Source of the DNA: Bacillus sp. UNC41MFS5
GTDB taxonomy: Bacteria; Bacillota; Bacilli; Bacillales_B; DSM-18226
DNA length: 64,000 bases
Assembly: GCF_000686805.1 (NCBI RefSeq)
Contig: NZ_JMLP01000021.1
Span: forward strand, 1-64,000
Direction of reading: 5' to 3'
Program-made: the position numbers and the translations under genes
In this document: positions 54,528 to 63,875 of the stretch, in pieces
How the letters are laid out: every line of letters begins with the position of its first letter
Position numbering within the stretch: position 1 is the stretch's first letter
The notes under the pieces: generated by a model
What the model saw: only the letters and a program-made list of their open reading frames with translations
What the model was told of the DNA's origin: nothing
The model's database searches: none

Positions 54528-55362
54528 TTAAGATCGACGTTTGACACCGTAACGTTCGGATAATGCTTCGCCCAATAAATTGAAGGTCACAATCACGAAC
54601 ATAATCATCAAACCTGGAAAAAGCATTAATTCAGGATTCGTCCGAATATATGACTTTCCTTCGTGAATCATCGCTCCCCATTCAGGTGTAGGCGGTTGTA
54701 CTCCTAAACCAAGAAACGACATGGCGGATATATCCATGATCGCCCAACCCATTTCTAATGTACCCATGACCACCAGTGGAGGGAGCACATTTGGGACAAT
54801 ATGATGTTTAATGATCTTCCATTGCGATGAGCCGCTTATTTTCGCCGCTGCAATAAAGTTTTGTTCCTTCAGACTTAGTACCATTCCTCGGAACATTCTC
54901 GCATAATATACCCATTGTACAAGCATCAGCGCTAAAATGACCTGCGAAAGTCCAGGACCGAAAATACCAACCAGACCAAGGATAAGGATCAGACTCGGAA
55001 AAGCCATCACACCATCACAAAATCTCATCAAAACCTGATCCACCCAGCCGCCTTTATATCCAGAAAAGGTGCCAATCATTAAACCAATCGTTAAAGATGA
55101 AATGAAAATGAGCATGGCAAAGCCTAATGATATTCGTCCACCATATAAAAGGCGTGATAAGTTACATCTTCCTAAATGATCCGTTCCTAATGGGAATTCC
55201 CAGGATGGAGGCTGTAATTTATAAGCTAAATTGACCGCAATTGGATCATTGGGTGCGATCCAGGGAGCCAATAACGTGATGATAAAAAGAATCCCTAATA
55301 CAATGGTACATATCGGAATTACTTTTTTTATTTATAAATATCCTGCGAATACTGGTTATCAT
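54528..55362 (-). pseudogene. dppC: dipeptide/nickel-type permease DppC, frameshifted near its start
   Basis: The true start is ATG at 55362, overlapping the stop of the upstream dppB fragment (ATGA). MITSIRRIFINKK is followed by a frame break at seven consecutive A (T7 at 55323-55329, plus strand); with six A the frame continues VIPICTIVLGILFII, then APWIAPNDP and on to the normal end, including the EAA loop AAAKISGSSQWKIIKHHIVPNVLPP. About 275 residues when repaired. A homopolymer indel could be an assembly error. Confidence 0.82.
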
Positions 55363-55640
55363 CGTTGTTGCCCTTCTTTCCTGGATATGCGCGGGTCAAT
55401 AAACATTTGAATCAAATCCACCATTAGGTTGCTAAATATAAATAAACTAGCGTCTATGAGTACATAGCATTGAATGATAGGTATGTCACGGTTAAAAATC
55501 GCTTCAATAAAATAACGGCCAAACCCAGGCCAAGAAAAAACGGTCTCCACAATAATCGTTCCAGTCAGCAGTTTCCCAAGATCCATCCCCGGACCAGTAA
55601 TCATCGGGGAAATGGCAATTCTTAAGACGTGCTTGGACAT
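55359..55640 (-). pseudogene. dppB: C-terminal third of a dipeptide/nickel-type permease (DppB)
   Basis: 93 residues corresponding to the last third of a roughly 310-residue DppB/NikB: the LRIAISPMITGPGMDLGKLLTGTIIVETVFSWPGFGRYF block with the EAA-type region and the final membrane helix. The first 200 residues, and the substrate-binding protein gene that should precede them, are missing. The break point at about 55640 adjoins copy B of the repeated element. The importer cannot be functional here. Confidence 0.85.
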
Positions 55641-55662
55641 AATGATTTTTTCTTTAATCCCC

Positions 55663-55850
55663 CTTGTCCTTTGCGAAGGATTTATGTAAAATCCCGCATC
55701 TTTAGTACTTCTAAGATATCGAGATCGGCATGGAAAAGCGAACTTCCTTTTTTCATTTTCAGGGTATTTTTAGAGCGAAACGACAAAAATACGCCTTCAA
55801 AAATGATTTTTGAAGGCGTTTTTTCAATTTCAGTGATTTTATAGCCTTTT
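55663..55850 (+). repeat. copy B of the ~185-bp repeated element
   Basis: Matches 7103-7290 in the same order (CCTTGTCCTTTGCGA, ATATCGAGATCGG, TTTTCAT, TTTTTAGAGCG, hairpin, CAATTTCAGT). The hairpin is perfect here: ACGCCTTCAAAAA with TTTTTGAAGGCGT, then TTTTT. It abuts the truncated dppB, suggesting that it marks a deletion or insertion boundary. It could be an IS end remnant or a small RNA gene. Confidence 0.75.
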
Positions 55851-56024
55851 TACGTTACAGTTCATTTTGTAAATTGTAAAGTATTGGGTTGATAATTATA
55901 AACCCATTCGTTTTCGAAAATCCATCCTATTCGAAAAAAGCCTCCCCTTTTGACATTTGTTTACTTACTGTGTCCACTACATGATTGTTTATTTTTTCTT
56001 TTACTCTAAATGTGAACAATAAAC
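55851..56024. other. intergenic region
   Basis: AT-rich with no gene or clear motif. Confidence 0.5.
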
Positions 56025-56056
56025 GCAAACCCGGCAGGAAAAATTGCCGGGTTTGC
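56025..56056 (-). terminator. terminator of the glycoside-hydrolase/transport operon
   Basis: GCAAACCCGGCA and TGCCGGGTTTGC pair perfectly around an A-rich loop. On the minus strand GTTTATT follows, just past the GH43 stop. Confidence 0.85.
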
Positions 56057-56062
56057 CTTTAT

Positions 56063-57004
56063 TTATTCTTTTATTCTCAGCCCGTCAGCCAGTTCCTCTA
56101 TTGTTATGAACAGAGGTCGCTCGCTTCCGTGCGGGGTATCGGGATAATGGGTAGAGAGATAGGTTTGCCCGTCCAGGCCGGTGAACAGGCTTGAATGCCC
56201 TGCGTTCCGGTCCATTAACAACTCTTGTTCATGATGCCATGGACCTTCGATGCTCCCTGACTTGGAACGGGCCACGGCTACGGTGTAGCCTCCAAAGCCT
56301 TTGTCCCCATAGTTTGGAACAGAGTAGCTCGACCAGAGCATCAACAGGTCGCCGTTTTGTGCTTCATACATGAACGGGGCATCCGTAAGGAATCCCTTTT
56401 TTTCAATCCGCGGGTCTCCGAACAGCCGAATCCATTTCATTTCTGCTGCATTTAATATTTCAACTGGTTCGCCATAGCAGTGCTTCAAATCATGAGTGAG
56501 CCTGATTGCCTTGATTTTCCCTTCATATTCTTGGGTCCATTCATGGCAAAAAACCATCCAACGCTGCCCGTCCTTGTCTTCATAAAAAGTTCCGTCAAGG
56601 CATTCCCAATTACCAGGCGTCGCAGCACCTTCACTGTGCGGAACGTATGGCCCCGCCGGATGGTCAGCTACCAGGATACCTGTCCCACGGTGTTCACCGA
56701 TCCCGCCTTTAAACGATGCAAACATATAAAACCTGTCATCAATTGAAAATACCTCGGGAGCCCAGTAATGCCGAACGCCCCAAAAGCCGCGCGGCGGGTC
56801 AAAAGCAATATAGGGTCCTTCCCATGTCTCCAAGTCTTGGCTGACATACACTTCAAAAACGGGGTCCTTGTCACCGCAGCCATCTGCGAACGTGGTCCCA
56901 AATAAATAATATTTATTTTCCTCAGCGTACGGGAACACAAATGGGTCCCTCATATGGATGTCTTCACGATTTACCTTTTGTACTGTACGGAAACCTTTTT
57001 CCAT
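56063..57004 (-). CDS. glycoside hydrolase family 43-like enzyme
   Basis: 313 residues with a five-bladed beta-propeller pattern: catalytic base Asp in MRDPFVF near residue 20, a second Asp in CLDGTFYED, and general-acid Glu candidates in DAPFMYE. No signal peptide, so it acts inside on imported oligosaccharides. Overlaps nothing; 3 bases separate it from the GH2 gene. GH43/GH117-like relatives act on arabinosides, xylosides or galactosides. Confidence 0.8.
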   Translation of the reverse strand: MEKGFRTVQKVNREDIHMRDPFVFPYAEENKYYLFGTTFADGCGDKDPVFEVYVSQDLETWEGPYIAFDPPRGFWGVRHYWAPEVFSIDDRFYMFASFKGGIGEHRGTGILVADHPAGPYVPHSEGAATPGNWECLDGTFYEDKDGQRWMVFCHEWTQEYEGKIKAIRLTHDLKHCYGEPVEILNAAEMKWIRLFGDPRIEKKGFLTDAPFMYEAQNGDLLMLWSSYSVPNYGDKGFGGYTVAVARSKSGSIEGPWHHEQELLMDRNAGHSSLFTGLDGQTYLSTHYPDTPHGSERPLFITIEELADGLRIKE

Positions 57005-57007
57005 TGT

Positions 57008-58804
57008 TTAGCCCTCCACGATTTCAGTATGCCACATATCATTTATCTTCCGGATTTCTTTCAGCTCGCATTTTGGCTTACGTTCATATGTTAGTAATCC
57101 GTTGATTTCCTGTTCCACATCAGTTAATTGGGTATAGCAGTACCCATGGAGCACTTTTGAAGCATACACCGCTTCCATGATCCGCTTATAATCCGCTACG
57201 AATTCATCAGAGCCGGTAACTGAAGTGTAACCCCAGCCCGCTTCCTCGCCAACTTTAAAACCGATTCCGCCATACTCCGTCAGGATAATTGGCTCTCCCT
57301 GATGCTCAAAGCCATTGGCGTAAATTTTCCGTTTAGCTGGCTGCGACTGCAGAAGCTGCTCCTTTGTCGAAATCGACTGCTTATAGTGTTCATATTTTAC
57401 TTTTTCATTATCATTCCCATGATTATAATTGTGAATTGCACAGATATCGGATCGTGTTATTTCCCAGCCATCATTAGAAATGACCAGACGGGTGGCATCT
57501 AAAGATTTAACAAGGTGGTACATAGCCAGCGAATGGTTTTGCTGTTGTATGTCCATACGCACATTCGGGATGCCCCAGCTTTCATTGAGCGGCACCCATG
57601 CAACGATGGAAGGATGATTGTAATCACGTTCAATAATCTCTATCCATTCTCTTGTTAGGCGGGCGGCAGCTTGATCGTTAAAAGACGGAGACGCTGCGCA
57701 TTCGCCCCAGACAAGGAAGCCGAGCTGATCAGCCCAATACAGGAATCTTGGATCCTCCACTTTTTGGTGCTTCCGGCAGCCATTAAAGCCCATTTCTTTG
57801 GCAAGCTCGATATCCAGTTTGAACGCTTCATCACTTGGCGCCGTCAGCAAGCCCTCTGGCCAGTAACCTTGGTCAAGCACAAGCTTTTGATAGTATGGCT
57901 TATTGTTGAGGTATACCATACCGTCTTCTGTATGGACCTTCCTCATGCCGAAGTATGCTTCAATTTCATCAAAAACAGAGTTGTTTTCTTTAATGGTCAA
58001 TTTAACGTCGAACAAATTCGGGTTCTCCGGCGTCCAGCACCAGCCATTGTGGTGAAACGGGGTACGGAAAATCGAATTTTGAAATAAATCGATCGAACGC
58101 TGAGTGTTTATCGCTAACAAATGGATGGCATCCTTAGCAACGGTCTCTCCATTAAAGGAAATTTCCACTTCCGCCTGTTTGCCGGCAAACTCCCCTTCCA
58201 CTTCTAATTCAAGATATACAGCGCCATGATCCACATCAGGCGTGAATTTTACCTTTGAAAAATGGACAGGGTTGACCGCCTCCATCCAAACTGTCTGCCA
58301 AATTCCTGTAGTCCGTGTATACCAGATGGAATCGGACCTTTCAATCCAGTATTGCTTTCCTCTCGGAATTGTTTCATCGGTTGAAGGATCTTCTACTCTT
58401 ACGACAACGGCCTCAGTCCCCCAATTTAAATAATGGGTAACATCGAAGGAGAAGGAGACATTTCCTCCTTCATGAAAACCTACGAGCTGTTCATTCACAT
58501 AAACCCACGCCCGGTAATCCACCGCTCCAAAGTGAAGGATGACCTGTTGTTCTTTCCAGTCAGACGGAACCGTAAACTCACGGCGGTACCAGACATGATC
58601 ATGAAAGCTGTGGTCTTCAATACCGCTCAATTTTGTCTGGTAGGCAAATGGAACGTTGATTTCTTTTGTAAAAGCTGCCGCATTAGAATGCCAGGCTTCC
58701 TTTACCCCTGCATTTTGATCATCAAAGGCAAATTGCCAGATTCCGTTTAAATTTAACCAATTCTTTCGCTTCAACTGTGGTCTCGGATATTCTTGACGCA
58801 TCAT
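57008..58804 (-). CDS. glycoside hydrolase family 2 (beta-galactosidase/glucuronidase-like)
   Basis: 598 residues: sugar-binding domain (about 30-180), Ig-like domain, and TIM-barrel from about 285. Acid/base Glu in VPLNESWG near residue 405, and the nucleophile Glu in ILTEYGG near residue 510. No signal peptide. AAAGGAGA precedes the two starting ATGs. Substrate beta-galactoside, glucuronide or mannoside-like; unspecified. Confidence 0.88.
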   Translation of the reverse strand: MMRQEYPRPQLKRKNWLNLNGIWQFAFDDQNAGVKEAWHSNAAAFTKEINVPFAYQTKLSGIEDHSFHDHVWYRREFTVPSDWKEQQVILHFGAVDYRAWVYVNEQLVGFHEGGNVSFSFDVTHYLNWGTEAVVVRVEDPSTDETIPRGKQYWIERSDSIWYTRTTGIWQTVWMEAVNPVHFSKVKFTPDVDHGAVYLELEVEGEFAGKQAEVEISFNGETVAKDAIHLLAINTQRSIDLFQNSIFRTPFHHNGWCWTPENPNLFDVKLTIKENNSVFDEIEAYFGMRKVHTEDGMVYLNNKPYYQKLVLDQGYWPEGLLTAPSDEAFKLDIELAKEMGFNGCRKHQKVEDPRFLYWADQLGFLVWGECAASPSFNDQAAARLTREWIEIIERDYNHPSIVAWVPLNESWGIPNVRMDIQQQNHSLAMYHLVKSLDATRLVISNDGWEITRSDICAIHNYNHGNDNEKVKYEHYKQSISTKEQLLQSQPAKRKIYANGFEHQGEPIILTEYGGIGFKVGEEAGWGYTSVTGSDEFVADYKRIMEAVYASKVLHGYCYTQLTDVEQEINGLLTYERKPKCELKEIRKINDMWHTEIVEG

Positions 58805-58856
58805 AACTTTAGTCTCCTTTATTAACTGCTTTATTCATATTGGAAGCAACGGAACT

Positions 58857-59684
58857 TTATTTAATTCCTGAGTTCGTTACACTTTTTACAAAATATTTAT
58901 TGGCCACGAGGAAAACGACGATTGCCGGGATGGTCGCTACAACTGTCGCAGCCATCATTCCAGCGGGATTGACGAAATTGGATCCTTGGATTAGCGTCGC
59001 AATTCCAAGAGTCATCGTTTTCATTTCATTGGAGTTAATCACGAGTGACGGCCAAAGGTAATCATTATAGATCCCCATAAATGTGATAACTCCCAGCGTT
59101 ACGGCTACCGGTTTGATCGCCGGGAATATGACATGACGCAGGATTTGCATTTGAGAAGCACCGTCAAGATAGGCTGCTTCTTCCAGATCCTTTGGAAAGC
59201 TTAAAAGGAAGTTGTAAATCAAGAATACTCCCATTGTGCTTGCTGTATACGGCAGAACCAGCGGGATAATGGTGTCCAGCAAATTAAAAGTTTTAAACAT
59301 ATAGAACGCCGGGAAAAGCGTCACGATGCCTGGAATTGTTAAGGCTATAACGATAATCCCGATGATGATTTTTTTACCAGGCACGTGCAGACGGGCCAAA
59401 GAGTAGGCTGCAAGAATATCAATGGCAACAACAAGAACCGTGCCTATAATAGTGATGACAGCTGTGTTAAAAACCCAGAGAAGGATTGGTGCATCACTAG
59501 TTGGAGAGAAAATATCCATATAGTTTTGCAGCGTCCAAACTTTTGGCAGGATGGCCGAGCTGGACATGGATTCACTTAATGTTTTAAAGGAAGTGAACAC
59601 CATCCAGACTAACGGTAACAGAAACAAAATGGCGATTAAGATTGCCATTGTGACAATGATGATGTTTTTTTGCTTTCGTCTCAT
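58857..59684 (-). CDS. sugar ABC transporter permease (MalG-type)
   Basis: 275 residues, six membrane segments, and the EAA loop EAAYLDGASQMQILRHVIFPAIKP near residue 170. CUT1 family. Start near the stop of the partner permease gene. Confidence 0.92.
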   Translation of the reverse strand: MRRKQKNIIIVTMAILIAILFLLPLVWMVFTSFKTLSESMSSSAILPKVWTLQNYMDIFSPTSDAPILLWVFNTAVITIIGTVLVVAIDILAAYSLARLHVPGKKIIIGIIVIALTIPGIVTLFPAFYMFKTFNLLDTIIPLVLPYTASTMGVFLIYNFLLSFPKDLEEAAYLDGASQMQILRHVIFPAIKPVAVTLGVITFMGIYNDYLWPSLVINSNEMKTMTLGIATLIQGSNFVNPAGMMAATVVATIPAIVVFLVANKYFVKSVTNSGIK

Positions 59685-59685
59685 G

Positions 59686-60588
59686 TTAATTCACTTCCTT
59701 TTTGCGGTAAGACATAAAGTATTGAGCAGCGGTCACGAGAAGCATAATGATTCCCATTAAGATGGCCATCGATGAACCTACACCAAGCTGGTTCATACCA
59801 AAAACAGTATTCTGGATGCTCATTGTCAATGTTGTGGTCGACTGCTCCGGGCCCCCTGCTGTGATGAGCTTTGACTGCCCGTACAAATTGAATGACGCGA
59901 TTACAGTCATAATTATGATAAAGAATGCGACATTTTTGATTTGAGGCAATGTGATATAAATAAACTTCTTGATCCCATTGGCTCCGTCAAGATCAGACGC
60001 TTCATAAAGACTTGGATCTACCTCGTCAAGGGCGTTTATGAACAACATCATATTAAATCCAATTGTCCACCAGACAGTAGAAATGAGGACAGACGTCCAA
60101 GCATAGGGCTGTTCACTAAGCCAGTTAATCGGTTTGTCTAAAATCCCAATGCTGACAAAAAGATTATTGATAAAACCGCCATTCTCATTGAAGAGCCACA
60201 AGAAGATAGCAGATACAGCGGTAACTGAAATCGAATAAGAAACGAAATAAATCGTCCGGAATATAGGCTTAAGCTTCGCTGGCAGATGGTCGAGAAGGAG
60301 CGCAAGGCCTAAAGCGATGATCACAAGCGGAGGAACACTGACGACGACGAATACTAGCGTATTTTTCAAGGCCAGCATAAACGCTTCATTATAAAGAGAG
60401 CCAGTGGTTAAAATATCAACATAGTTTTGAAGCCCAATAAAACCGTTATTACCCGATGAAAGGTTCCAATTGTGGAGGCTGACCCATACTCCCAAGAGCA
60501 TCGGTGCCAGCCAGAATAAAATAAAGCAAAGTATAAATGGGGATACCATCAGGATTGCCCATGTTTTTGTCGAAGTTCCTTTGTGCAT
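59686..60588 (-). CDS. sugar ABC transporter permease (MalF-type)
   Basis: About 300 residues, six membrane segments, and EAA-like EASDLDGANGIKKFIYITLPQI near residue 200. ATG at 60588 follows GGAGGGTG. Operon with the binding-protein and MalG-type genes. No ATPase gene here; a shared multi-sugar ATPase such as MsmX is expected. Confidence 0.9.
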   Translation of the reverse strand: MHKGTSTKTWAILMVSPFILCFILFWLAPMLLGVWVSLHNWNLSSGNNGFIGLQNYVDILTTGSLYNEAFMLALKNTLVFVVVSVPPLVIIALGLALLLDHLPAKLKPIFRTIYFVSYSISVTAVSAIFLWLFNENGGFINNLFVSIGILDKPINWLSEQPYAWTSVLISTVWWTIGFNMMLFINALDEVDPSLYEASDLDGANGIKKFIYITLPQIKNVAFFIIIMTVIASFNLYGQSKLITAGGPEQSTTTLTMSIQNTVFGMNQLGVGSSMAILMGIIMLLVTAAQYFMSYRKKEVN

Positions 60589-60698
60589 TTTATACACCCT
60601 CCAATAAGTGGGAGACCTAATGCTCACCTTTAGCTTATTTCGTGTTTTTTAGCGTGAAAGGCGCAGGAATTCCCGCGCCACTCCACCTTTTTTCTTAA

Positions 60699-61967
60699 TT
60701 ACTTCGGTTGTGTTTCAGCAACTTGCTTTGCTTTCTTTGTTGCAGAAGCAAGTTCTTTCATTAATTGTTCTTTTGTCAGGTTTTCGGTTGATACAAGCTT
60801 GCTAAAGACTTTTTCGTTCATATAACGGATTTGTTCTCCATATTGATATACTTGCGGCGGAGCAACAAAAGAATCAAATTGCAAAGAGTTTTGGTATGCG
60901 ATTTGGTACTTCTCTTTCTCGGCTGTCACTTTTTCGATTGTCTTCAAGTGTACAGGAGCTTGTCCTCCATCTGCCCAGTTGATCAGATTTTCAGGAGTGA
61001 ACATATATTTGGCAAACTCAGCAATTCCTTCTTTAACTTTCTCGTCTTTAACACTTGCGGAAACAGCAAGAATGTGAGCGTTACCGTAAGCTGCAGGCTG
61101 CTTGCCGATCTGTGGAATTGGTGCAATTCCAAGTTTATCGCCATATTTTTCTTTCGCTGCCCCATAGAACCAAGGACCCGTTAGAGCAACAGCTGATTGA
61201 AATGCTTTTCCTGATTCTGCTTCTTTCATGAAGGTTTTAAATTCTCCATCAAGGCCTAAGCCGGCTGGAGAAACCTTATCTTTCCAGACCATATCGTGGA
61301 AAGTCATCAGTGCATCTGCGAATTCAGGCTGATTAAAATTCAAGGCATTGCCATCCTTCAGCTCTACACCATTCTGGGCAGCAATCATCATCATGTAAAA
61401 CTCCACAAGACCTGTTGAAGGAACACCTAGTGCATATAAATCCTTATTTTTTGCTTGAAGCTCATTATTCAGCTTCACGATATCCTCATATGTTTTTGGA
61501 GCTTCATTTACAAACTCTTTATTGTAGAACATGGTTAATGGGTGAATATCAATCGGGAATCCGTAAAGCTTTCCGTCCAATTTTGCAAGATCCATTCCAG
61601 CCTTGTGGAAATCAGATTCTTTCAAACCTGCTTTTTCGTACAGCGAGCCAACATCCTGAATCATGCCGTCAAGACGGTAAGTTTCCATGTTGTTCCCATG
61701 AATGACAACAAGGTCATAGTCACCGGATTTGTATTTTGTATAGTGATCTTTTTCTTGGCTTTCGACGATTTCATACTTGTTCTGAGAAGCATTAAATCCA
61801 TCCGTGATTTTTTTCATATATGCCCCGTCACCGCCGGTGAAACCGTTGATAAATGAGATTTGAATCTTTCCATCTTTTGACTTATTGGAAGCATTATTGC
61901 CGCCTGAGCAAGCGCCTAAAACTAGGACACTAGCAATTAATAAAACTAACCATTTAAAAGATTTCAT
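60699..61967 (-). CDS. sugar ABC transporter substrate-binding lipoprotein
   Basis: 422 residues: signal peptide with lipobox LGAC near residue 20; family-1 solute-binding fold with a WKDKVSPAGLGLDGEFKTFMK segment. First gene of the operon, with AAGGAGG before ATG. Controlled by the cre-like and TGTAATAATAA sites upstream. Confidence 0.92.
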   Translation of the reverse strand: MKSFKWLVLLIASVLVLGACSGGNNASNKSKDGKIQISFINGFTGGDGAYMKKITDGFNASQNKYEIVESQEKDHYTKYKSGDYDLVVIHGNNMETYRLDGMIQDVGSLYEKAGLKESDFHKAGMDLAKLDGKLYGFPIDIHPLTMFYNKEFVNEAPKTYEDIVKLNNELQAKNKDLYALGVPSTGLVEFYMMMIAAQNGVELKDGNALNFNQPEFADALMTFHDMVWKDKVSPAGLGLDGEFKTFMKEAESGKAFQSAVALTGPWFYGAAKEKYGDKLGIAPIPQIGKQPAAYGNAHILAVSASVKDEKVKEGIAEFAKYMFTPENLINWADGGQAPVHLKTIEKVTAEKEKYQIAYQNSLQFDSFVAPPQVYQYGEQIRYMNEKVFSKLVSTENLTKEQLMKELASATKKAKQVAETQPK

Positions 61968-62033
61968 TCCGTGTTCCTCCTTGGAAATAGATTATCCTCT
62001 GTTGAAAGGTCCTTTTCTTGAAATCACTCTTTT

Positions 62034-62047
62034 ATAAAACGCTTTCA
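62034..62047 (-). promoter_or_regulatory. cre-like catabolite-repression site
   Basis: On the minus strand, TGAAAGCGTTTTAT matches the CcpA consensus TGWAANCGNTNWCA at 12 of 14 positions. It lies 67-80 bases upstream of the binding-protein start, consistent with CcpA repression. Confidence 0.6.
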
Positions 62048-62058
62048 ACTTTCTGAGG

Positions 62059-62084
62059 TTATTATTACATATTTTATTATTACA
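62059..62084 (-). promoter_or_regulatory. two copies of TGTAATAATAA upstream of the sugar operon
   Basis: TTATTATTACA at 62059-62069 and 62074-62084 (TGTAATAATAA on the minus strand), spaced 15 bases apart. The same undecamer recurs at 63156-63166, upstream of the ArsR-type regulator, making it the likely operator. Confidence 0.6.
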
Positions 62085-62120
62085 AATCAAGTATTTTTAT
62101 AACAATATTTTTTGTGATAA

Positions 62121-62158
62121 AAAAAGCTGACCGGAATAATTCCTAGTCAGCCTTTTTC
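62121..62158 (-). terminator. terminator of the ArsR-type regulator gene
   Basis: GGCTGAC and GTCAGC (AAAAAGGCTGAC / GTCAGCTTTTTTT on the minus strand) with T7; 10 bases after the stop at 62168. Confidence 0.85.
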
Positions 62159-62167
62159 TGCAGCGGA

Positions 62168-63085
62168 TCAATCCGAAACAGCATATTGAATTTTCATGAT
62201 TAACCCTTGTTCATAGTTTCCGAACTTGGAACCGAACAAATTAATCCCGCCGAGATTTTTCGCATCTTTTTTAACCCCAAGTCGCAGCGAAATGTACGGC
62301 TTTTCCTGCAGTTTCAAATCATCAATCGTCACCGTGGAAATTTTCACTCCATCGATAAAACTACCTTCCTGGTTGATTTTCCAATACTTTAACAAACCAT
62401 ACTGAGTATTATGGGTTTCCCACCAGCCTGGAGTTAAGAATCCCCTATCGCCACCAAAGTCACCAGGACTTGTCCAGTAGCCAATTTCCTTCCCGTTAAT
62501 CCAGCAGGTGATATCAGAAGGCCAGTCTAAATTATGATAAGGAGCCTCCGAACATAATTCAACGGAGAAATTCAGCTCTTCTACCCTTGCTCCGTAAGGA
62601 ATCCTGTTTGGGAAGTGGTACTCAATGTACCCGGAACGAAACCAGATTAGCTGGGCATTTTTCCGTTCCGGTTCGAAAAAGGATCGGGGATCATCAAGAA
62701 TATGGATAATGCCCTTCTCACTAAGCAAGCCACAAGTTGGTTCAATATCACACTGAACATATTCCCCAATCTCCAATTCGAAGGTTAACACATCTTCCTT
62801 CGCAGGCTCCTTCTCCTCAAGATCTATAATGATACGGTCATATCGTTTTGAACTTACCTTTTGGCTCCCTCGGCCGGGGACGATCTCAGTCGTGATCAAA
62901 CCCGCTTCCTCCAGTTTCCTTACATTCACCGCTGCCGAAGAGAACGGGATGTTTAACATCTCGGAAAGCTCATTCACATTTTTAGGGCCTCCCGTCAGGG
63001 ACCGAATCATTTCCATCCGGTTTTCGTTTGCAAGCGCTTTACAAATTTCAATCGCTTCTTGTAGTGTTAATTGTAATGTTCTCAC
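62168..63085 (-). CDS. ArsR-type regulator with large C-terminal domain
   Basis: 305 residues: N-terminal winged helix (about 1-75; MLNIPFSSAAVNVRKLEEAGLI) with GTG start at 63085, AAAGGGAG upstream. C-terminal part (about 80-305) is a beta-rich domain without clear match, possibly a sugar-sensing domain. Located next to the sugar ABC operon, and the TGTAATAATAA sites fit its control of that operon and itself. Confidence 0.75.
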   Translation of the reverse strand: MRTLQLTLQEAIEICKALANENRMEMIRSLTGGPKNVNELSEMLNIPFSSAAVNVRKLEEAGLITTEIVPGRGSQKVSSKRYDRIIIDLEEKEPAKEDVLTFELEIGEYVQCDIEPTCGLLSEKGIIHILDDPRSFFEPERKNAQLIWFRSGYIEYHFPNRIPYGARVEELNFSVELCSEAPYHNLDWPSDITCWINGKEIGYWTSPGDFGGDRGFLTPGWWETHNTQYGLLKYWKINQEGSFIDGVKISTVTIDDLKLQEKPYISLRLGVKKDAKNLGGINLFGSKFGNYEQGLIMKIQYAVSD

Positions 63086-63375
63086 ATTTATCTCCCTTTA
63101 TTACATCTTTATTTATAATAAAAATACAGGAAAATAAATTTAACTGCAACTTTCCTGTAATAATAATGGTATTGTTCTTTTCATTATACAATATTTTGTT
63201 TTTAATAAAATACATAAGTTTTTTAAGCATAAGAGTAATAGTATCATTATGTCCAAGCTTCAGAGATTAATTGAAATTGTTTTTAGGTTTTTGCACCGGA
63301 ACCCTTACAATTTCTATTGATATATATCTAAGGTCTCAACAACTGTTCTGTGATATTTTCAATTAGAGACTTTAT
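63086..63375. other. intergenic region with TGTAATAATAA site
   Basis: About 290 AT-rich bases. It holds the third TGTAATAATAA site at 63156-63166, which may be the regulator's own operator. No gene is seen. Confidence 0.5.
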
Positions 63376-63693
63376 TTGTTTGCAGCATTTTTGCCAGAGG
63401 AAAAGACACGAAATATCATTCAAAAAGAGCTTGAAGAGAATCTAATCGAACAATCTAAATTGGAATCGATCATAGCATTTGTGAAAAAGGAGAAATACGC
63501 TTTTACTTCCGAGTACCTATCAGGAATTTCAGCTATTGCGGCTCCTGTATTTGATTATAAAAAAGAACTAATAGCTTCCCTATATATCGTTGCAGTCACA
63601 GAAGCACTGGATATCTCAAAGGATTCACCATTAGTAAGAGAACTATTAAAAACTGCCCAGAAATTATCAAAACAATTAGGTTATTCCGAATAA
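63376..63693 (+). pseudogene. C-terminal effector-domain fragment of an IclR-family regulator
   Basis: 105 residues of the IclR effector domain: AAFLPEEKTRNIIQKELEE, then SEYLSGISAIAAPVFDYKKELIASLYIVA, a conserved block of the family. The N-terminal DNA-binding domain and half of the effector domain are missing; no ribosome site precedes the first Met-like codon (a TTG). A dead remnant. Confidence 0.8.
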
Positions 63694-63837
63694 TTGTGAC
63701 AGTACATTCAGATTCGTGGAAGTAATTCGTATAAGTCTGTTAAGAAAACCATTTTTTGTCTAAACATAATAAATTACTTTAAAGTAAAATTCGTGTCCAA
63801 GGACTGGACACCAAATGAGTTCAACAGAAAAAGAAAA

Positions 63838-63875
63838 AGCAGAGTTAGTTTAACACCTTAACTCTGTTTGTTTTT
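63838..63875 (+). terminator. terminator
   Basis: AGAGTTA and TAACTCT flank a 10-base loop, followed by GTTTGTTTTT. It probably ends the transcript of the vanished IclR gene. Confidence 0.65.

Noticed and set aside
51478..55640. Metallophore (staphylopine-like) import/export operon
   Set aside because: A DppBCDF plus exporter layout recalls such operons, but no opine-metallophore synthase is linked here and the exporter is MATE rather than MFS/EamA type.
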